Below, piece after piece: positions 34,276 to 45,616 of a stretch of DNA of 64,000 nucleotides (within the stretch, counting starts at the first letter, position 1; every line of letters starts with the position of its first letter). Source of the DNA: Novosphingobium sp. MD-1 (lineage in GTDB: Bacteria; Pseudomonadota; Alphaproteobacteria; Sphingomonadales; Sphingomonadaceae). The translations under genes and the position numbers were made by a program. The notes under the pieces are model-generated. The model ran no database searches. It saw only the letters and a list, made by a program, of their open reading frames with translations, and was not told the DNA's origin. Location of the stretch: the NCBI RefSeq assembly GCF_001014975.1, contig NZ_BBXA01000030.1, forward strand, positions 543,366 through 607,365. The letters run 5' to 3'.

Positions 34276-35502
34276 TCAGCTCCGGTAATCGGCGTTGATC
34301 GAGATATAGCCGTGCGTGAGATCGCAGGTCCAAACCGTTGCGCTGCCATCGCCCAGGCCAAGATCGACCTCGATGCCGATCTCGCGGCCCCTGAGGTGGG
34401 CGGCGACCGGGCCTTCGTCGTAATCGGCGAGCGGCTGGCCTTCCTTCGCCGCCCAGGTGCCGCCGAAGCCGATCGACAGCCGGTCGCGGTCGGCCGGTTC
34501 GCCGGCCTTGCCCACGGCCATGACCACGCGACCCCAGTTGGCGTCCTCGCCGGCGATGGCGGTCTTGACCAGCGGCGAATTGGCGATGGCCAGACCCACG
34601 CGGTGCGCGCTTTCGTCGCTGACCGCCCCGGTGACGTGGACGGTAATGAACTTCTGCGCGCCTTCGCCGTCCCTGACGACGAGATGCGCCAGTTGGCGGC
34701 ACACGTCCTCCAGCGCGGCGGCGAAGGCATCGGCGCCGGCGCTGTCGAACGAGGCCAGCGGCGCGTTGCCCGCCCTGCCGGTGGCGAAAGCCAGCACGGT
34801 ATCGCTGGTAGAGGTATCGCTATCCACGGTGATGCAGGAAAACGTCCTGCGGTTCGCCGCCGAAAGAAGCTGCTGGAGAAACGCCGGCTCTATCGCCGCA
34901 TCGGTGAAGACATAGCCCAGCATCGTCGCCATGTCGGGTGCGATCATGCCCGAACCCTTGATGATGGCGCTCAGCGTGACCTTGCTGTCGCCGATCATCG
35001 CCGTGGCGGTGGCGCCCTTGGCGAACGTATCGGTCGTGCCGATGGTGCGGGCGGCGTCCTCCCACGAACATTCCGGTGCGGTGAGCGCGGCTTCCACGCC
35101 GGCGCGCGCCTTGTCCTTGGGCAGCGGCACGCCGATCACCCCGGTCGAGGAAACGAAAACTTGCTCCTTCGCGCAGCCGAGATGGTCGGCCACTTGCGCC
35201 ATGATCTGCTCCACCGCCTCGCGCCCGCGATAGCCGGTGAAGGCGTTGGAATTGCCGGCGTTGACCACCAGCGCGCGGCCCAGGCCCTGCGCGACGTTGG
35301 CGCGGCCAAGCTCGACTTCCGATGAACAGCAGACGTTGCGGGTGAACACGCCCGCCACCGAGGTGCCCTCCGCCAGTTCGACATAGGTCAGATCGCATCG
35401 GCCCCAGTCCTTGTAGCCGGCGCGGGCGATGCGCGGCGTCACCCCGGCAATGGCCGGAAGCGCGGGAAAGGGCGTGGCGAGCGGGGAGACGGCGTCGGAC
35501 AT
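34276..35502 (-). CDS. argJ: Bifunctional ornithine acetyltransferase/N-acetylglutamate synthase
   Basis: ArgJ recycles the acetyl group between N-acetylornithine and glutamate in arginine synthesis. 408 residues. It self-cleaves before a Thr in the conserved APDMATMLGYVFTDA stretch, which is intact here. IKGSGMIAPDMAT, the VVNAGNSNAFTG loop and the C-terminal GYISINADYRS also match the family. Whether it has both activities or only the transferase one cannot be decided from sequence alone. Confidence 0.97.
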   Translation of the reverse strand: MSDAVSPLATPFPALPAIAGVTPRIARAGYKDWGRCDLTYVELAEGTSVAGVFTRNVCCSSEVELGRANVAQGLGRALVVNAGNSNAFTGYRGREAVEQIMAQVADHLGCAKEQVFVSSTGVIGVPLPKDKARAGVEAALTAPECSWEDAARTIGTTDTFAKGATATAMIGDSKVTLSAIIKGSGMIAPDMATMLGYVFTDAAIEPAFLQQLLSAANRRTFSCITVDSDTSTSDTVLAFATGRAGNAPLASFDSAGADAFAAALEDVCRQLAHLVVRDGEGAQKFITVHVTGAVSDESAHRVGLAIANSPLVKTAIAGEDANWGRVVMAVGKAGEPADRDRLSIGFGGTWAAKEGQPLADYDEGPVAAHLRGREIGIEVDLGLGDGSATVWTCDLTHGYISINADYRS

Positions 35503-35624
35503 GGGCCAAGCGGTTAGCCCCCGACCACGCTGATCGCAAGCCGCCGGTGCGTGTTTTCGATACCCGGTCCCGATGACCGCTTTGACGCTTTACCCGAAGG
35601 AAAATTCCGGGCACGGAGGCGGCC

Positions 35625-36128
35625 ATGCGTATCAAGACCCTGCTGCTGACCGCCATGACCTGCCTTACTTGCGTAGGCCTTGCCTGCGCGGGCGCCGCGC
35701 AGGCCGCCGCTCCCAAGGGACCGACGCCGAGCAACAACCCCGGCACCTGGATTGGCGCGGACGACTATCCGAAGGACGCGCTCGCCGCTGGCGCGGAAGG
35801 CGCGGTGGCGTTCGATGTGACGGTTGGCGCGGACGGCGTGCCGATGGGCTGCACGGTCACGACGGGCAGCGGCTCCGCCGCGCTGGACGAAGCCACCTGC
35901 CGCCTGGTTTCCACGCGGGCGCGGTTCAATCCCGCGACCGACGCCGGGGGCAAGGCCGAAGCCGGGCACTACCGCAACAAGATTCGCTGGGTTCTGCCCG
36001 AACAGACGCAACCCGTGCTGATCGTGCCACGGGCCGGCCCGTGGATGTGGTCGCGCGATTGCCGGGTGCTGGCTGATGGCGATCCGGCGGCCGCGCTGTG
36101 GGTCATCGCCAGCGCCACTTGCAACTGA
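35625..36128 (+). CDS. Exported TonB C-terminal-domain-like protein
   Basis: 167 residues with a cleavable signal peptide (about 1-27, ending CAGAAQAAA) and a GGAGG ribosome-binding site. The mature region has the TonB C-terminal pattern: DDYPKDALAAGAEGAVAFDVTVGADGVPMGCTV, then LDEATCRLVSTRARFNPATDAGG. It has neither the N-terminal anchor nor the Pro-rich spacer of a true TonB, so it is a stand-alone periplasmic domain. It probably does not energise receptors; its role is unknown. Confidence 0.8.
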   Translation: MRIKTLLLTAMTCLTCVGLACAGAAQAAAPKGPTPSNNPGTWIGADDYPKDALAAGAEGAVAFDVTVGADGVPMGCTVTTGSGSAALDEATCRLVSTRARFNPATDAGGKAEAGHYRNKIRWVLPEQTQPVLIVPRAGPWMWSRDCRVLADGDPAAALWVIASATCN

Positions 36129-36201
36129 GATTCACCCTGGAGGCATTTCGCGGCGGTTCGGCATGGACGGATCGCGCGCGAGATACTATCTGACTTCGCA
36201 C

Positions 36202-36468
36202 ATGCGCCTGTTGCTAGCCCTTCTTGCCCTGTTGACGGGGCTGTCCTTCCCCGATGTCGCGTTGGCGACGTCGCGGATGGAAGTGGCGGATTCGGGTGTT
36301 TCGGTGGCGGTGGCCTCGCCTGCCGCGCCGCGTGCGCAAAGCTGCGCCGGGCAGGGCGGGGAAGCCCCGCGCAAACGTTCGACGGTGCAGCGCAAGATGC
36401 TGCGGCTGCCCACGGTGGCGCTGGCGCGGACCTGCGGCATCCTGCTTTCGGATCGCGGGCGCGAATAA
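36202..36468 (+). CDS. Small exported protein of unknown function immediately upstream of secA
   Basis: 88 residues from the ATG at 36202, giving a strong signal peptide ([22 protein letters not shown]). An in-frame ATG at 36163 would add 13 polar residues in front. The mature part has two cysteines (AQSCAGQGG and ARTCGILL) and a basic stretch ([16 protein letters not shown]), and ends SDRGRE. No family recognised. The stop lies 100 nt before the secA start. Position and architecture recall SecM, the secretion monitor upstream of secA in enterobacteria, but no known arrest motif (such as RAGP or RAPP) is present. Confidence 0.65.
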   Translation: MRLLLALLALLTGLSFPDVALATSRMEVADSGVSVAVASPAAPRAQSCAGQGGEAPRKRSTVQRKMLRLPTVALARTCGILLSDRGRE

Positions 36469-36568
36469 GCCGCGCGTTTTCGGACCCGCTTTCCCCGACC
36501 AGACGCCGCGCCAGCACGCCTCAGCGATGCGCGCGGCCAGTACATCTCTCCAAATTCAGGATATTTCC

Positions 36569-39307
<2,739 letters not shown>

Positions 39308-39422
39308 TCGCCGGTTTGCCGCCGGCCGGCCCCATCGTCCGGCGGTAAGCGGGTGCAATTTCGATTGCCTGCCGGGAAAGAATTGGCATGGTGAATGCCA
39401 AGGCTGTCCCGGGAGAGCAGGC

Positions 39423-40268
39423 ATGGCAATGGAAATCAGGCAGACGGGCGTTTTCGGCGCGGAAATCACCGGCGTCGATCTGGCGCGGCTGAGCGATGAA
39501 GAGTTCGGCGCGATCCGCGAGGCGTTCGTCGATCACGGCGTGGTTTTCTTCCGCGATCAGGATCTGACCGAAGACCAGCACATCGCCTTCGCCCGGCGCT
39601 GGGGCCAGATCAACATCAACCGCTTCTTCGCCGCGCATCCGGCCTATCCGGAAATCGCGCTGGTGGTGAAGGAAGCCGCGCAGAAGGACAACATCGGCGG
39701 CGGCTGGCACACCGACCACAGCTACGACGAGGTGCCCGCGCTCGGCTCGATCCTGCTGGCGCGCGAAGTGCCGCCATCAGGCGGAAACACGCTGTTCGCC
39801 TCGATGTACGCGGCCTATGACGCGCTGCCGGATTATCTGAAGCGCGAGGTCGAGGGCGTGCGCGCGGTTCACTCCGCGAAGCACATCTTCGGCACGAACG
39901 TGCGCGAGGAACTGCGCAACGCCGATACGCATGAAGGGCGCTTCGGTAACGCCGCGGTGGCGGACGTGCTGGCTGACGTGACGCACCCGATCGCGCTGGT
40001 GCACCCCTTGAGCGGGCGCAAGGCGATCTATGTCAACCCGGCCTTCACCATCGGCGTCGTCGGGCGCGACGAGGAAGCCGGCCGGCAGTTGCTGACCGAA
40101 CTCTACAAGCACTGCGTCGAAGGCGATTTCGCGACCGAATTCGTCTGGGCCGAGGGATCGATGGCCTTCTGGGACAACCGCGCCACCTGGCACTATGCCC
40201 TGAACGATTACCACGGCCACCGGCGCGAGATGCACCGGATCACACTGGAAGGCGAACCGCTGCCCTGA
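39423..40268 (+). CDS. TauD/TfdA-family alpha-ketoglutarate-dependent dioxygenase
   Basis: Fe(II)/2-oxoglutarate oxygenase, 281 residues from MAMEIRQTG (GGGAGAG upstream; a second ATG two codons on is also possible). The facial triad is visible as WHTDHSY (His and Asp) and ATWHYALNDY (distal His), with the 2-oxoglutarate Arg in HRREMHRITL. The FFRDQDLTEDQHIAFARRWG start is typical of TauD. The substrate may be taurine, another sulphonate, or an aryloxyalkanoate; no sulphonate transporter genes lie nearby to choose. Confidence 0.92.
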   Translation: MAMEIRQTGVFGAEITGVDLARLSDEEFGAIREAFVDHGVVFFRDQDLTEDQHIAFARRWGQININRFFAAHPAYPEIALVVKEAAQKDNIGGGWHTDHSYDEVPALGSILLAREVPPSGGNTLFASMYAAYDALPDYLKREVEGVRAVHSAKHIFGTNVREELRNADTHEGRFGNAAVADVLADVTHPIALVHPLSGRKAIYVNPAFTIGVVGRDEEAGRQLLTELYKHCVEGDFATEFVWAEGSMAFWDNRATWHYALNDYHGHRREMHRITLEGEPLP

Positions 40269-40416
40269 TCGCGAATACGCGCCCTTGTGCGCTCCCGGGC
40301 TGCGTGGACAAATTCACGGCCGGTTCGGACTGCAGATGTTCGGGACTTTTCGCCATAGCGGCCATTCCGGAGACGACGTGGTTGCCGACCGAGCGAGGAT
40401 CGTTCATCTCGTTCCC

Positions 40417-40689
40417 ATGCGGATCAAAGCTCCATATGCACTATATTTGGCTCTTTTGGCTTCGTGCCATGACCAACCTCAAACGCAGACTTCCGCAAAG
40501 ATCGTTGACATTTCGCGGCGGGTATCTCGATGGCATGCCGGCGAAGTTGTCATCACTTTCCAAAACCCCGCAGGGCTTACGGGCATGCGGACTATGCTGC
40601 TCTCTGAAGTGCGCTGTTCAGTAGGTGACATCGTACCAGCAAGTGCCAAAGGCGTATCTTTACAAATGGCCGTGACAGCGTGCCGGTGA
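40417..40689 (+). CDS. Candidate small lipoprotein in compositionally distinct DNA
   Basis: 90 residues from an ATG at 40417. The N-terminus MRIKAPYALYLALLASC forms a short lipoprotein signal with a lipobox LASC. The mature part reads TSAKIVDISRRVSRW, VVITFQNPAGLTGMRTMLL and VSLQMAVTACR, and looks like a small folded domain. The stretch 40270-40700 is visibly less GC-rich, with fewer GC-ending codons than its neighbours, which may indicate transfer. The frame opens further upstream (to 40285) without protein character. No family recognised. Confidence 0.5.
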   Translation: MRIKAPYALYLALLASCHDQPQTQTSAKIVDISRRVSRWHAGEVVITFQNPAGLTGMRTMLLSEVRCSVGDIVPASAKGVSLQMAVTACR

Positions 40690-40773
40690 TGACGTCCGCT
40701 TTCCCCGCCATTTCCGCCGGATTGGCTATTCCGCACGCGACGCGATTGCGGACTTTGGCATACGAAACCCCGT

Positions 40774-40873
40774 TCGTCCTGAGCCTGTCGAAGGACGCGC
40801 ATTGTGCCGGCCTTGCGCGCTAAATCGCCTCAGGATGAACCGTATCGCGCATCCTTCGACAAGCTCAGGATGA
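40774..40873. repeat. Imperfect 27-bp inverted repeat element
   Basis: Left arm 40774-40800 (TCGTCCTGAGCCTGTCGAAG...) and right arm 40847-40873 (...TTCGACAAGCTCAGGATGA) match as reverse complements at 24 of 27 positions, with a 46-nt centre. The motif TCCTGAGC.TGTCGAAGGA is one I recall as a dispersed repeat in many sphingomonad genomes. It sits in the non-coding stretch 40690-40969 between the candidate lipoprotein and the 3' end of the NtrC-type gene; nothing else is seen there. Confidence 0.85.
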
Positions 40874-40969
40874 GCGGATTTGGGGATTGGGCGACAGTAC
40901 GCTAACCGCGCCCGTTCCCGCGCCCTCCAACAGCGGATATTGAGACCCGCGGATATCATCCATGCAACC

Positions 40970-42388
40970 CTACGCGGCGTTGTCGATGCCAAGTTCCGAC
41001 AGCTTGCGATAGAGCGTGGACCGGCCGATGCCGAGCCGGCGGGCCACCTCGCTCATGCGGCCGCGATAGTGGCCGATGGCGAGACGGATCACGTCGGCCT
41101 CGATTTCTTCCAGCGGGCGCAGGTTGCCATCGGCAGCGTAGAGCATGACTCCCGCGCCTTCGCTGTGCTGCGGGTTGTGGCGCGGCGCTTCGCCGACCAT
41201 CATCGAGAGATTGGGGAAATCCTGCGCGGTCAGCGCCTCGTTGTCGCAGAACACGGCGGCGCGGAACAGCGTGGCCTGCAACTGGCGGACGTTGCCCGGC
41301 CAGTCATAGGCCGAAAGCAGCGCCAGCGCGCCATCGGTGATCCCAAGGTGCCGCAGGCCCGGCTGCTCGCCGATCCGGGCGAGGAAATGGCGGGTCAGCG
41401 CCGGAATGTCGCCGCTGCGTTCGCGCAACGGCGGCAGGCTGACCAGCACCGTGCTGAGCACGTCGACCAGATCGGGACGGAACAACCCGACATGCTGCAG
41501 TTCGCGCAGCGAACCGTTGCTGCACGCGATCAGTCGCACGTCCACGCGGAAGCGGTGGCGCGCGCCGATCGGCTGCACATCGCCGCGTTCGAGGAATTGC
41601 AGCAGACGTTCCTGCACATGCGGATTGAGGCGGTCGATCTCGTCGATCACCAGCGTTCCGCCGTCGGCATGCTGGAGCGCGCCGGCCTGCCGTTCGAACG
41701 CGCCAGGGAAAGCGCCCTTTTCATGCCCGAACAGCACGGATTCGATCTGGTTGCCGGGAATGCCGCCGGCATTGACGATGCGCAGCGGCGTCTTGGCGCG
41801 AGGGGAAGCGGCGTGCATTGCACGCACCAGCATCTCCTTGCCGCTGCCGGTCTCGCCCTCGATCAACACGGTGCCCTGCGTCCGCGCGGCCTTGGCCGCC
41901 ACGGCGAGCGCGGCGCGGAACGAGGGCGCGGCCCCGATCATCGAATCGAAATCAAGCGCGGCGCCGATCTTTTCGGTCAGCGGTTGCAGTTCCACCGCCG
42001 GCGCCTCGCGCGTGGTCGCGCTGCGCAGCGCCTGGAGCAGGCGATCCGGGGCGACCGGCTTGATGAGATAATCCGTGGCGCCCGCGCGCATGGCTTCCAC
42101 CGCGAGCAGGGGCGAGGAACTGGTGGTGAGCATCAGGATGGGCAGAGCGGGCCGGCGGGCCTTGAGTTCGGCGATCAGCGCGCAGGCATCATCGCCGGGC
42201 ACCCACTGGTCGAGAATGATCGCGCCAAGCTGCATCCCCTGCCGCGTACCCAGGGTAGCGATCGCGGTTTCGGAATCGCGCGCGATGATCGTGCGCCATC
42301 CTTCCCGCGCGGCAAGAGCGGTGATCAGCCGGCACTGTGCCGGCTCGTCATCGATCAACATCAAAAGGCGGTCTTCGGGCTCTGCCAT
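40970..42388 (-). CDS. NtrC-family response regulator with altered GAFTGA loop
   Basis: 472 residues from MAEPEDRLLMLIDDEP; a TTG five codons upstream is possible. The receiver domain (1-120) keeps Asp13/14, phospho-acceptor Asp60 and Lys110. The AAA+ domain has Walker A GETGSGKE (178-185) and Walker B GGTLVIDEID (243-252). The sigma-54-contact loop reads GAFPGA (225-230), with Pro228 in place of the conserved Thr. A Fis-type helix-turn-helix ends the protein (MSEVARRLGIGRSTLYRKLSELGI). No partner kinase is adjacent. The loop change casts doubt on sigma-54 activation. Confidence 0.9.
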   Translation of the reverse strand: MAEPEDRLLMLIDDEPAQCRLITALAAREGWRTIIARDSETAIATLGTRQGMQLGAIILDQWVPGDDACALIAELKARRPALPILMLTTSSSPLLAVEAMRAGATDYLIKPVAPDRLLQALRSATTREAPAVELQPLTEKIGAALDFDSMIGAAPSFRAALAVAAKAARTQGTVLIEGETGSGKEMLVRAMHAASPRAKTPLRIVNAGGIPGNQIESVLFGHEKGAFPGAFERQAGALQHADGGTLVIDEIDRLNPHVQERLLQFLERGDVQPIGARHRFRVDVRLIACSNGSLRELQHVGLFRPDLVDVLSTVLVSLPPLRERSGDIPALTRHFLARIGEQPGLRHLGITDGALALLSAYDWPGNVRQLQATLFRAAVFCDNEALTAQDFPNLSMMVGEAPRHNPQHSEGAGVMLYAADGNLRPLEEIEADVIRLAIGHYRGRMSEVARRLGIGRSTLYRKLSELGIDNAA

Positions 42389-42571
42389 GGTCTTCCCGGT
42401 CAATGATCCGCGCTTCTGTTACGCCTATCGGGTAAAGACCCTGTTAAGCGTGGCGACCGTCACGCAGCGGCGCGGAGGCGCTAAGAACACGGTTCGTTCT
42501 TGAGCGAACCGGACGGTGTCGTTAGAGAGGCCGCGAAGGCGCTTCGGTGCGCCGGGGGAAAGAGGTAGATC

Positions 42572-42694
42572 ATGACTTCCGCGAACGACATGAAGGCCGC
42601 CGAGGCCACCTATGCCGGCTTCATCAACCTCATCAAGATTTCGGTGCCGGTGATCGTGCTGATCGTCGCTTTCGTTATCGTGGTGATCCAGTAA
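42572..42694 (+). CDS. aa3-type cytochrome c oxidase subunit IV-like peptide
   Basis: A 40-residue peptide, MTSANDMKAAEATYAGFIN followed by LIKISVPVIVLIVAFVIVVIQ, with an AGAGGTAG ribosome-binding site. The short soluble part ending AxxTYxGFI and the single membrane helix match the bacterial aa3 oxidase subunit IV family. It starts the pnt operon: pntAA follows within 8 nt. Location with transhydrogenase rather than oxidase genes is common in this group, so its role in oxidase assembly is uncertain. Confidence 0.85.
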   Translation: MTSANDMKAAEATYAGFINLIKISVPVIVLIVAFVIVVIQ

Positions 42695-42701
42695 CCGGCG
42701 C

Positions 42702-43832
42702 GTGGGCGAAACCATAAGGATCGCCGTCCTTCGGGAACGCGCGACGGGAGAGAGCCGGGTTTCGGCAACGCCGGAAACGGTAAAAAAGTTCATCGGCCTC
42801 GGCGCCACGGTCAGCGTTGAGAGCAACGCTGGCGCGACGGCCTCGATCGCCGATGACGATTACCGCGCGGCGGGCGCCGAGGTTTTGACCGAAGGCGCGG
42901 CAAAGGGCGCGGATATCGTGCTTGGCGTGCAGGGGCCGGAGGCCGATCTGCTGTCTGGCGTGAAGCCCGGGGCGTGGATCGTCGCCGGGCTTGATCCTTT
43001 CGGCCGGCGTGACCGGGTGGACGCCTATGCCGCCGCCGGCCTGGAAGCGCTGGCGATGGAATTCATGCCGCGCATCACCCGCGCGCAGTCGATGGACATC
43101 CTGTCCAGCCAGTCGAACCTTGCCGGCTACAAGGCAGTGATCGTCGCGGCGGACCTTTATGGCCGCGCCTTTCCGATGATGATGACGGCGGCCGGCACGG
43201 TAAGCGCGGCCAAGGCCTTCATCATGGGCGTGGGCGTGGCCGGGCTTCAGGCCATCGCCACCGCGCGCCGCCTGGGCGCGCAGGTTTCGGCGACCGACGT
43301 GCGTTCGGCCACCAAGGAACAGATCCAGTCGTTGGGCGCCAAGCCGATCTTCGTCGAAAGCGTGGCGGGGATCGAGGGCGAAGGCAGCGGCGGCTATGCC
43401 ACGGAGATGAGCGAGGAATACCAGAAGGCGCAGGCCGAGCTGGTTTCGGCGCATATCGCCAAGCAGGACATCGTCATCACCACCGCATTGATCCCTGGCC
43501 GCGCCGCGCCGCGCCTGATCAGCGATGCGCAGATCGCCTCGATGCGCCCGGGCAGCGTGATCTTCGATCTGGCGGTGGCGCAGGGCGGCAACGTGGAAGG
43601 ATCGGTGCCCGATCAGGTGGTGGAGAAGCACGGCGTGAAGATCGTCGGCTATTCCAACACGCCCGCGCACCTGCCGGCCGATGCCTCCGCGCTGTTCAGC
43701 CGCAACCTCTACAACTTCCTCTCCGCCTTCTGGGACAAGGAGCAGGGCAGGCCGGTGCTGGACGAGGAAATCGGCAATGCCATCCGCCTGACGCAGGGCG
43801 GCAAGGTCGTCCACGAACGACTGCTCGGCTGA
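42702..43832 (+). CDS. pntAA: NAD(P) transhydrogenase subunit alpha part 1
   Basis: NAD(H)-binding domain I of proton-translocating transhydrogenase. 376 residues from a GTG start. It shows VLRERATGESRVSATPETVKK, the RITRAQSMDILSSQSNLAGYKAV loop, the Rossmann region IMGVGVAGLQAIATARRLGAQVSATDVR, and PGSVIFDLAVAQGGN. The alpha subunit is split into PntAA and PntAB, as usual in alphaproteobacteria. Confidence 0.96.
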   Translation: MGETIRIAVLRERATGESRVSATPETVKKFIGLGATVSVESNAGATASIADDDYRAAGAEVLTEGAAKGADIVLGVQGPEADLLSGVKPGAWIVAGLDPFGRRDRVDAYAAAGLEALAMEFMPRITRAQSMDILSSQSNLAGYKAVIVAADLYGRAFPMMMTAAGTVSAAKAFIMGVGVAGLQAIATARRLGAQVSATDVRSATKEQIQSLGAKPIFVESVAGIEGEGSGGYATEMSEEYQKAQAELVSAHIAKQDIVITTALIPGRAAPRLISDAQIASMRPGSVIFDLAVAQGGNVEGSVPDQVVEKHGVKIVGYSNTPAHLPADASALFSRNLYNFLSAFWDKEQGRPVLDEEIGNAIRLTQGGKVVHERLLG

Positions 43833-43846
43833 GGGGGGCCGCACTC

Positions 43847-44131
43847 ATGGATTTCATCTCGATCCTGTCGATTTTCGTGATGGCCTGCTTTGTGGGCTAT
43901 TACGTGGTGTGGTCGGTCACGCCCGCGCTGCACACGCCGTTGATGGCGGTGACCAACGCGATCTCGTCGGTCATCATCGTCGGTGCGCTGGTGGCGAGCG
44001 CGGCGGCCGGATCGCCGGTTTCCAAGTGGCTCGGCCTTGGCGCGGTGGTGCTGGCTTCGGTCAACATCTTCGGCGGCTTTGCCGTCACCGCGCGCATGCT
44101 CGCGATGTACAAGAAGAAGGAGAAGAAGTGA
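43847..44131 (+). CDS. pntAB: NAD(P) transhydrogenase subunit alpha part 2
   Basis: Membrane part of the split alpha subunit, 94 residues with three predicted membrane helices. Conserved VTPALHTPLMAVTNAISSVIIVGAL and NIFGGFAVTARMLAMYKKKEKK identify it. Its ATG follows GAGGGGGG, and its TGA overlaps the start of pntB by one base. Confidence 0.96.
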   Translation: MDFISILSIFVMACFVGYYVVWSVTPALHTPLMAVTNAISSVIIVGALVASAAAGSPVSKWLGLGAVVLASVNIFGGFAVTARMLAMYKKKEKK

Positions 44132-45603
44132 TGGAACACGTCGCTGTCTCTCCTTGGGTGGCGATGGCCTATCTGGTCTCGGGCGTCCTCTTCATCCTCG
44201 CGCTGCGCGGCCTTTCCAGCCCCGCCACGAGCCGTGCGGGCAACCGCTATGGCATGATCGGCATGACCATTGCGGTCGCCACCACGCTGCTGACGAACGT
44301 CCCGGTTTACGGCGTCCAGGATTTTGGGCCGTACGGCTTCATTGCCCATCTGGACGCGGTCGCGCTCGCCGAAATCCTTGCCGCAATACTTGTCGGTGCG
44401 GTGATCGGACTGACTACCGCGCGCAAAATCGCGATGACCGACATGCCGCAGCTTGTTGCCGCGTTCCACTCGCTGGTCGGCCTCGCGGCGGTGCTGGTGG
44501 GCCTGGCAGCCTATCTTAACCCGGTGGCGTTCGGAATCACCGGGCCGGACGGGCTGATCGAGCCGCAGTCCCGCGTCGAAATGGGCCTCGGCATCGCCAT
44601 CGGCGCGATCACGTTCTCGGGATCGGTCATCGCGTTCCTCAAGCTTGCCGGCAAGATGAGCGGATCGCCGATCCTGCTTCCCGGCCGCCACGTGCTGAAC
44701 CTGGGCACGCTGGTCGCGATCCTGGGGCTGGTGGGATACTTCACGCAGGACGAGGCACCCTGGGTGATCGCCACGATCACGGTGCTGAGCTTCCTGATCG
44801 GCTTCCTGCTGATCATCCCGATCGGCGGCGCGGACATGCCGGTGGTCGTCTCGATGCTCAACTCGTATTCAGGCTGGGCGGCGGCGGCGATGGGTTTCAC
44901 GCTGCACAACACCGCGATGATCATCACCGGTGCGCTGGTCGGCTCGTCGGGCGCGATCCTGTCCTATATCATGTGCAAGGCTATGAACCGCGGCTTCCTG
45001 TCGGTGATCGCCGGCGGCTTCGGCGCGGATGCGGGAGCCGGTGGCGCGGGCGGCGCAGCCAAGGAACAGCGCCCGTGGAAGCGCGGATCGGCCGAGGACG
45101 CGGCCTACATCATGAAGGAAGCCGAAAGCGTCATCATCATCCCGGGCTATGGCATGGCGGTGGCGCAGGCCCAGCACGTGCTGCGCGAGATGGGCGACCA
45201 GTTGAAAGCCGCCGGGGTCAACGTGAAGTACGCGATCCACCCGGTCGCGGGCCGTATGCCCGGCCACATGAACGTGCTGCTGGCCGAAGCCAACGTGCCC
45301 TATGACGAGGTGTTCGAACTGGAGGACATCCAGGGCGAGTTCGCGCAGGCCGACGTCGCCTTCATCATCGGCGCCAACGACGTGGTGAACCCGGCGGCCA
45401 AGACCGACAAGTCCAGCCCGATCTATGGCATGCCGGTGTTCGACGTGGAGAAGGCCAAGACGATCTTCTTCATCAAGCGTTCGATGGGCGGCGTGGGTTA
45501 TGCCGGCGTGGACAACGACGTGTTCTACATGGACCAGACCATGATGCTCCTCGCCGACGCCAAGAAGATGGTCGAGGATATCGTCAAGGCGCTGGCCCAC
45601 TGA
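44131..45603 (+). CDS. pntB: NAD(P) transhydrogenase subunit beta
   Basis: 490 residues. The N-terminal half carries about nine membrane helices forming the proton channel (for example MPQLVAAFHSLVGLAAVLVGLAAYL). The C-terminal domain III binds NADP(H), with IIPGYGMAVAQAQHVLREM, HPVAGRMPGHMNVLLAEA, IGANDVVNPAAKTDKSSPIYGMPV and VGYAGVDNDVFY. Together with PntAA/AB it couples proton re-entry to NADPH formation. Confidence 0.97.
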   Translation: MEHVAVSPWVAMAYLVSGVLFILALRGLSSPATSRAGNRYGMIGMTIAVATTLLTNVPVYGVQDFGPYGFIAHLDAVALAEILAAILVGAVIGLTTARKIAMTDMPQLVAAFHSLVGLAAVLVGLAAYLNPVAFGITGPDGLIEPQSRVEMGLGIAIGAITFSGSVIAFLKLAGKMSGSPILLPGRHVLNLGTLVAILGLVGYFTQDEAPWVIATITVLSFLIGFLLIIPIGGADMPVVVSMLNSYSGWAAAAMGFTLHNTAMIITGALVGSSGAILSYIMCKAMNRGFLSVIAGGFGADAGAGGAGGAAKEQRPWKRGSAEDAAYIMKEAESVIIIPGYGMAVAQAQHVLREMGDQLKAAGVNVKYAIHPVAGRMPGHMNVLLAEANVPYDEVFELEDIQGEFAQADVAFIIGANDVVNPAAKTDKSSPIYGMPVFDVEKAKTIFFIKRSMGGVGYAGVDNDVFYMDQTMMLLADAKKMVEDIVKALAH

Positions 45604-45616
45604 TGGAGGCACGTTG

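Noticed and set aside
40304..40624. Alternative 106-codon frame overlapping the candidate lipoprotein
   Set aside because: Its Cys- and Trp-rich translation lacks a signal or domain; the other frame has a lipobox and a better protein-like composition.
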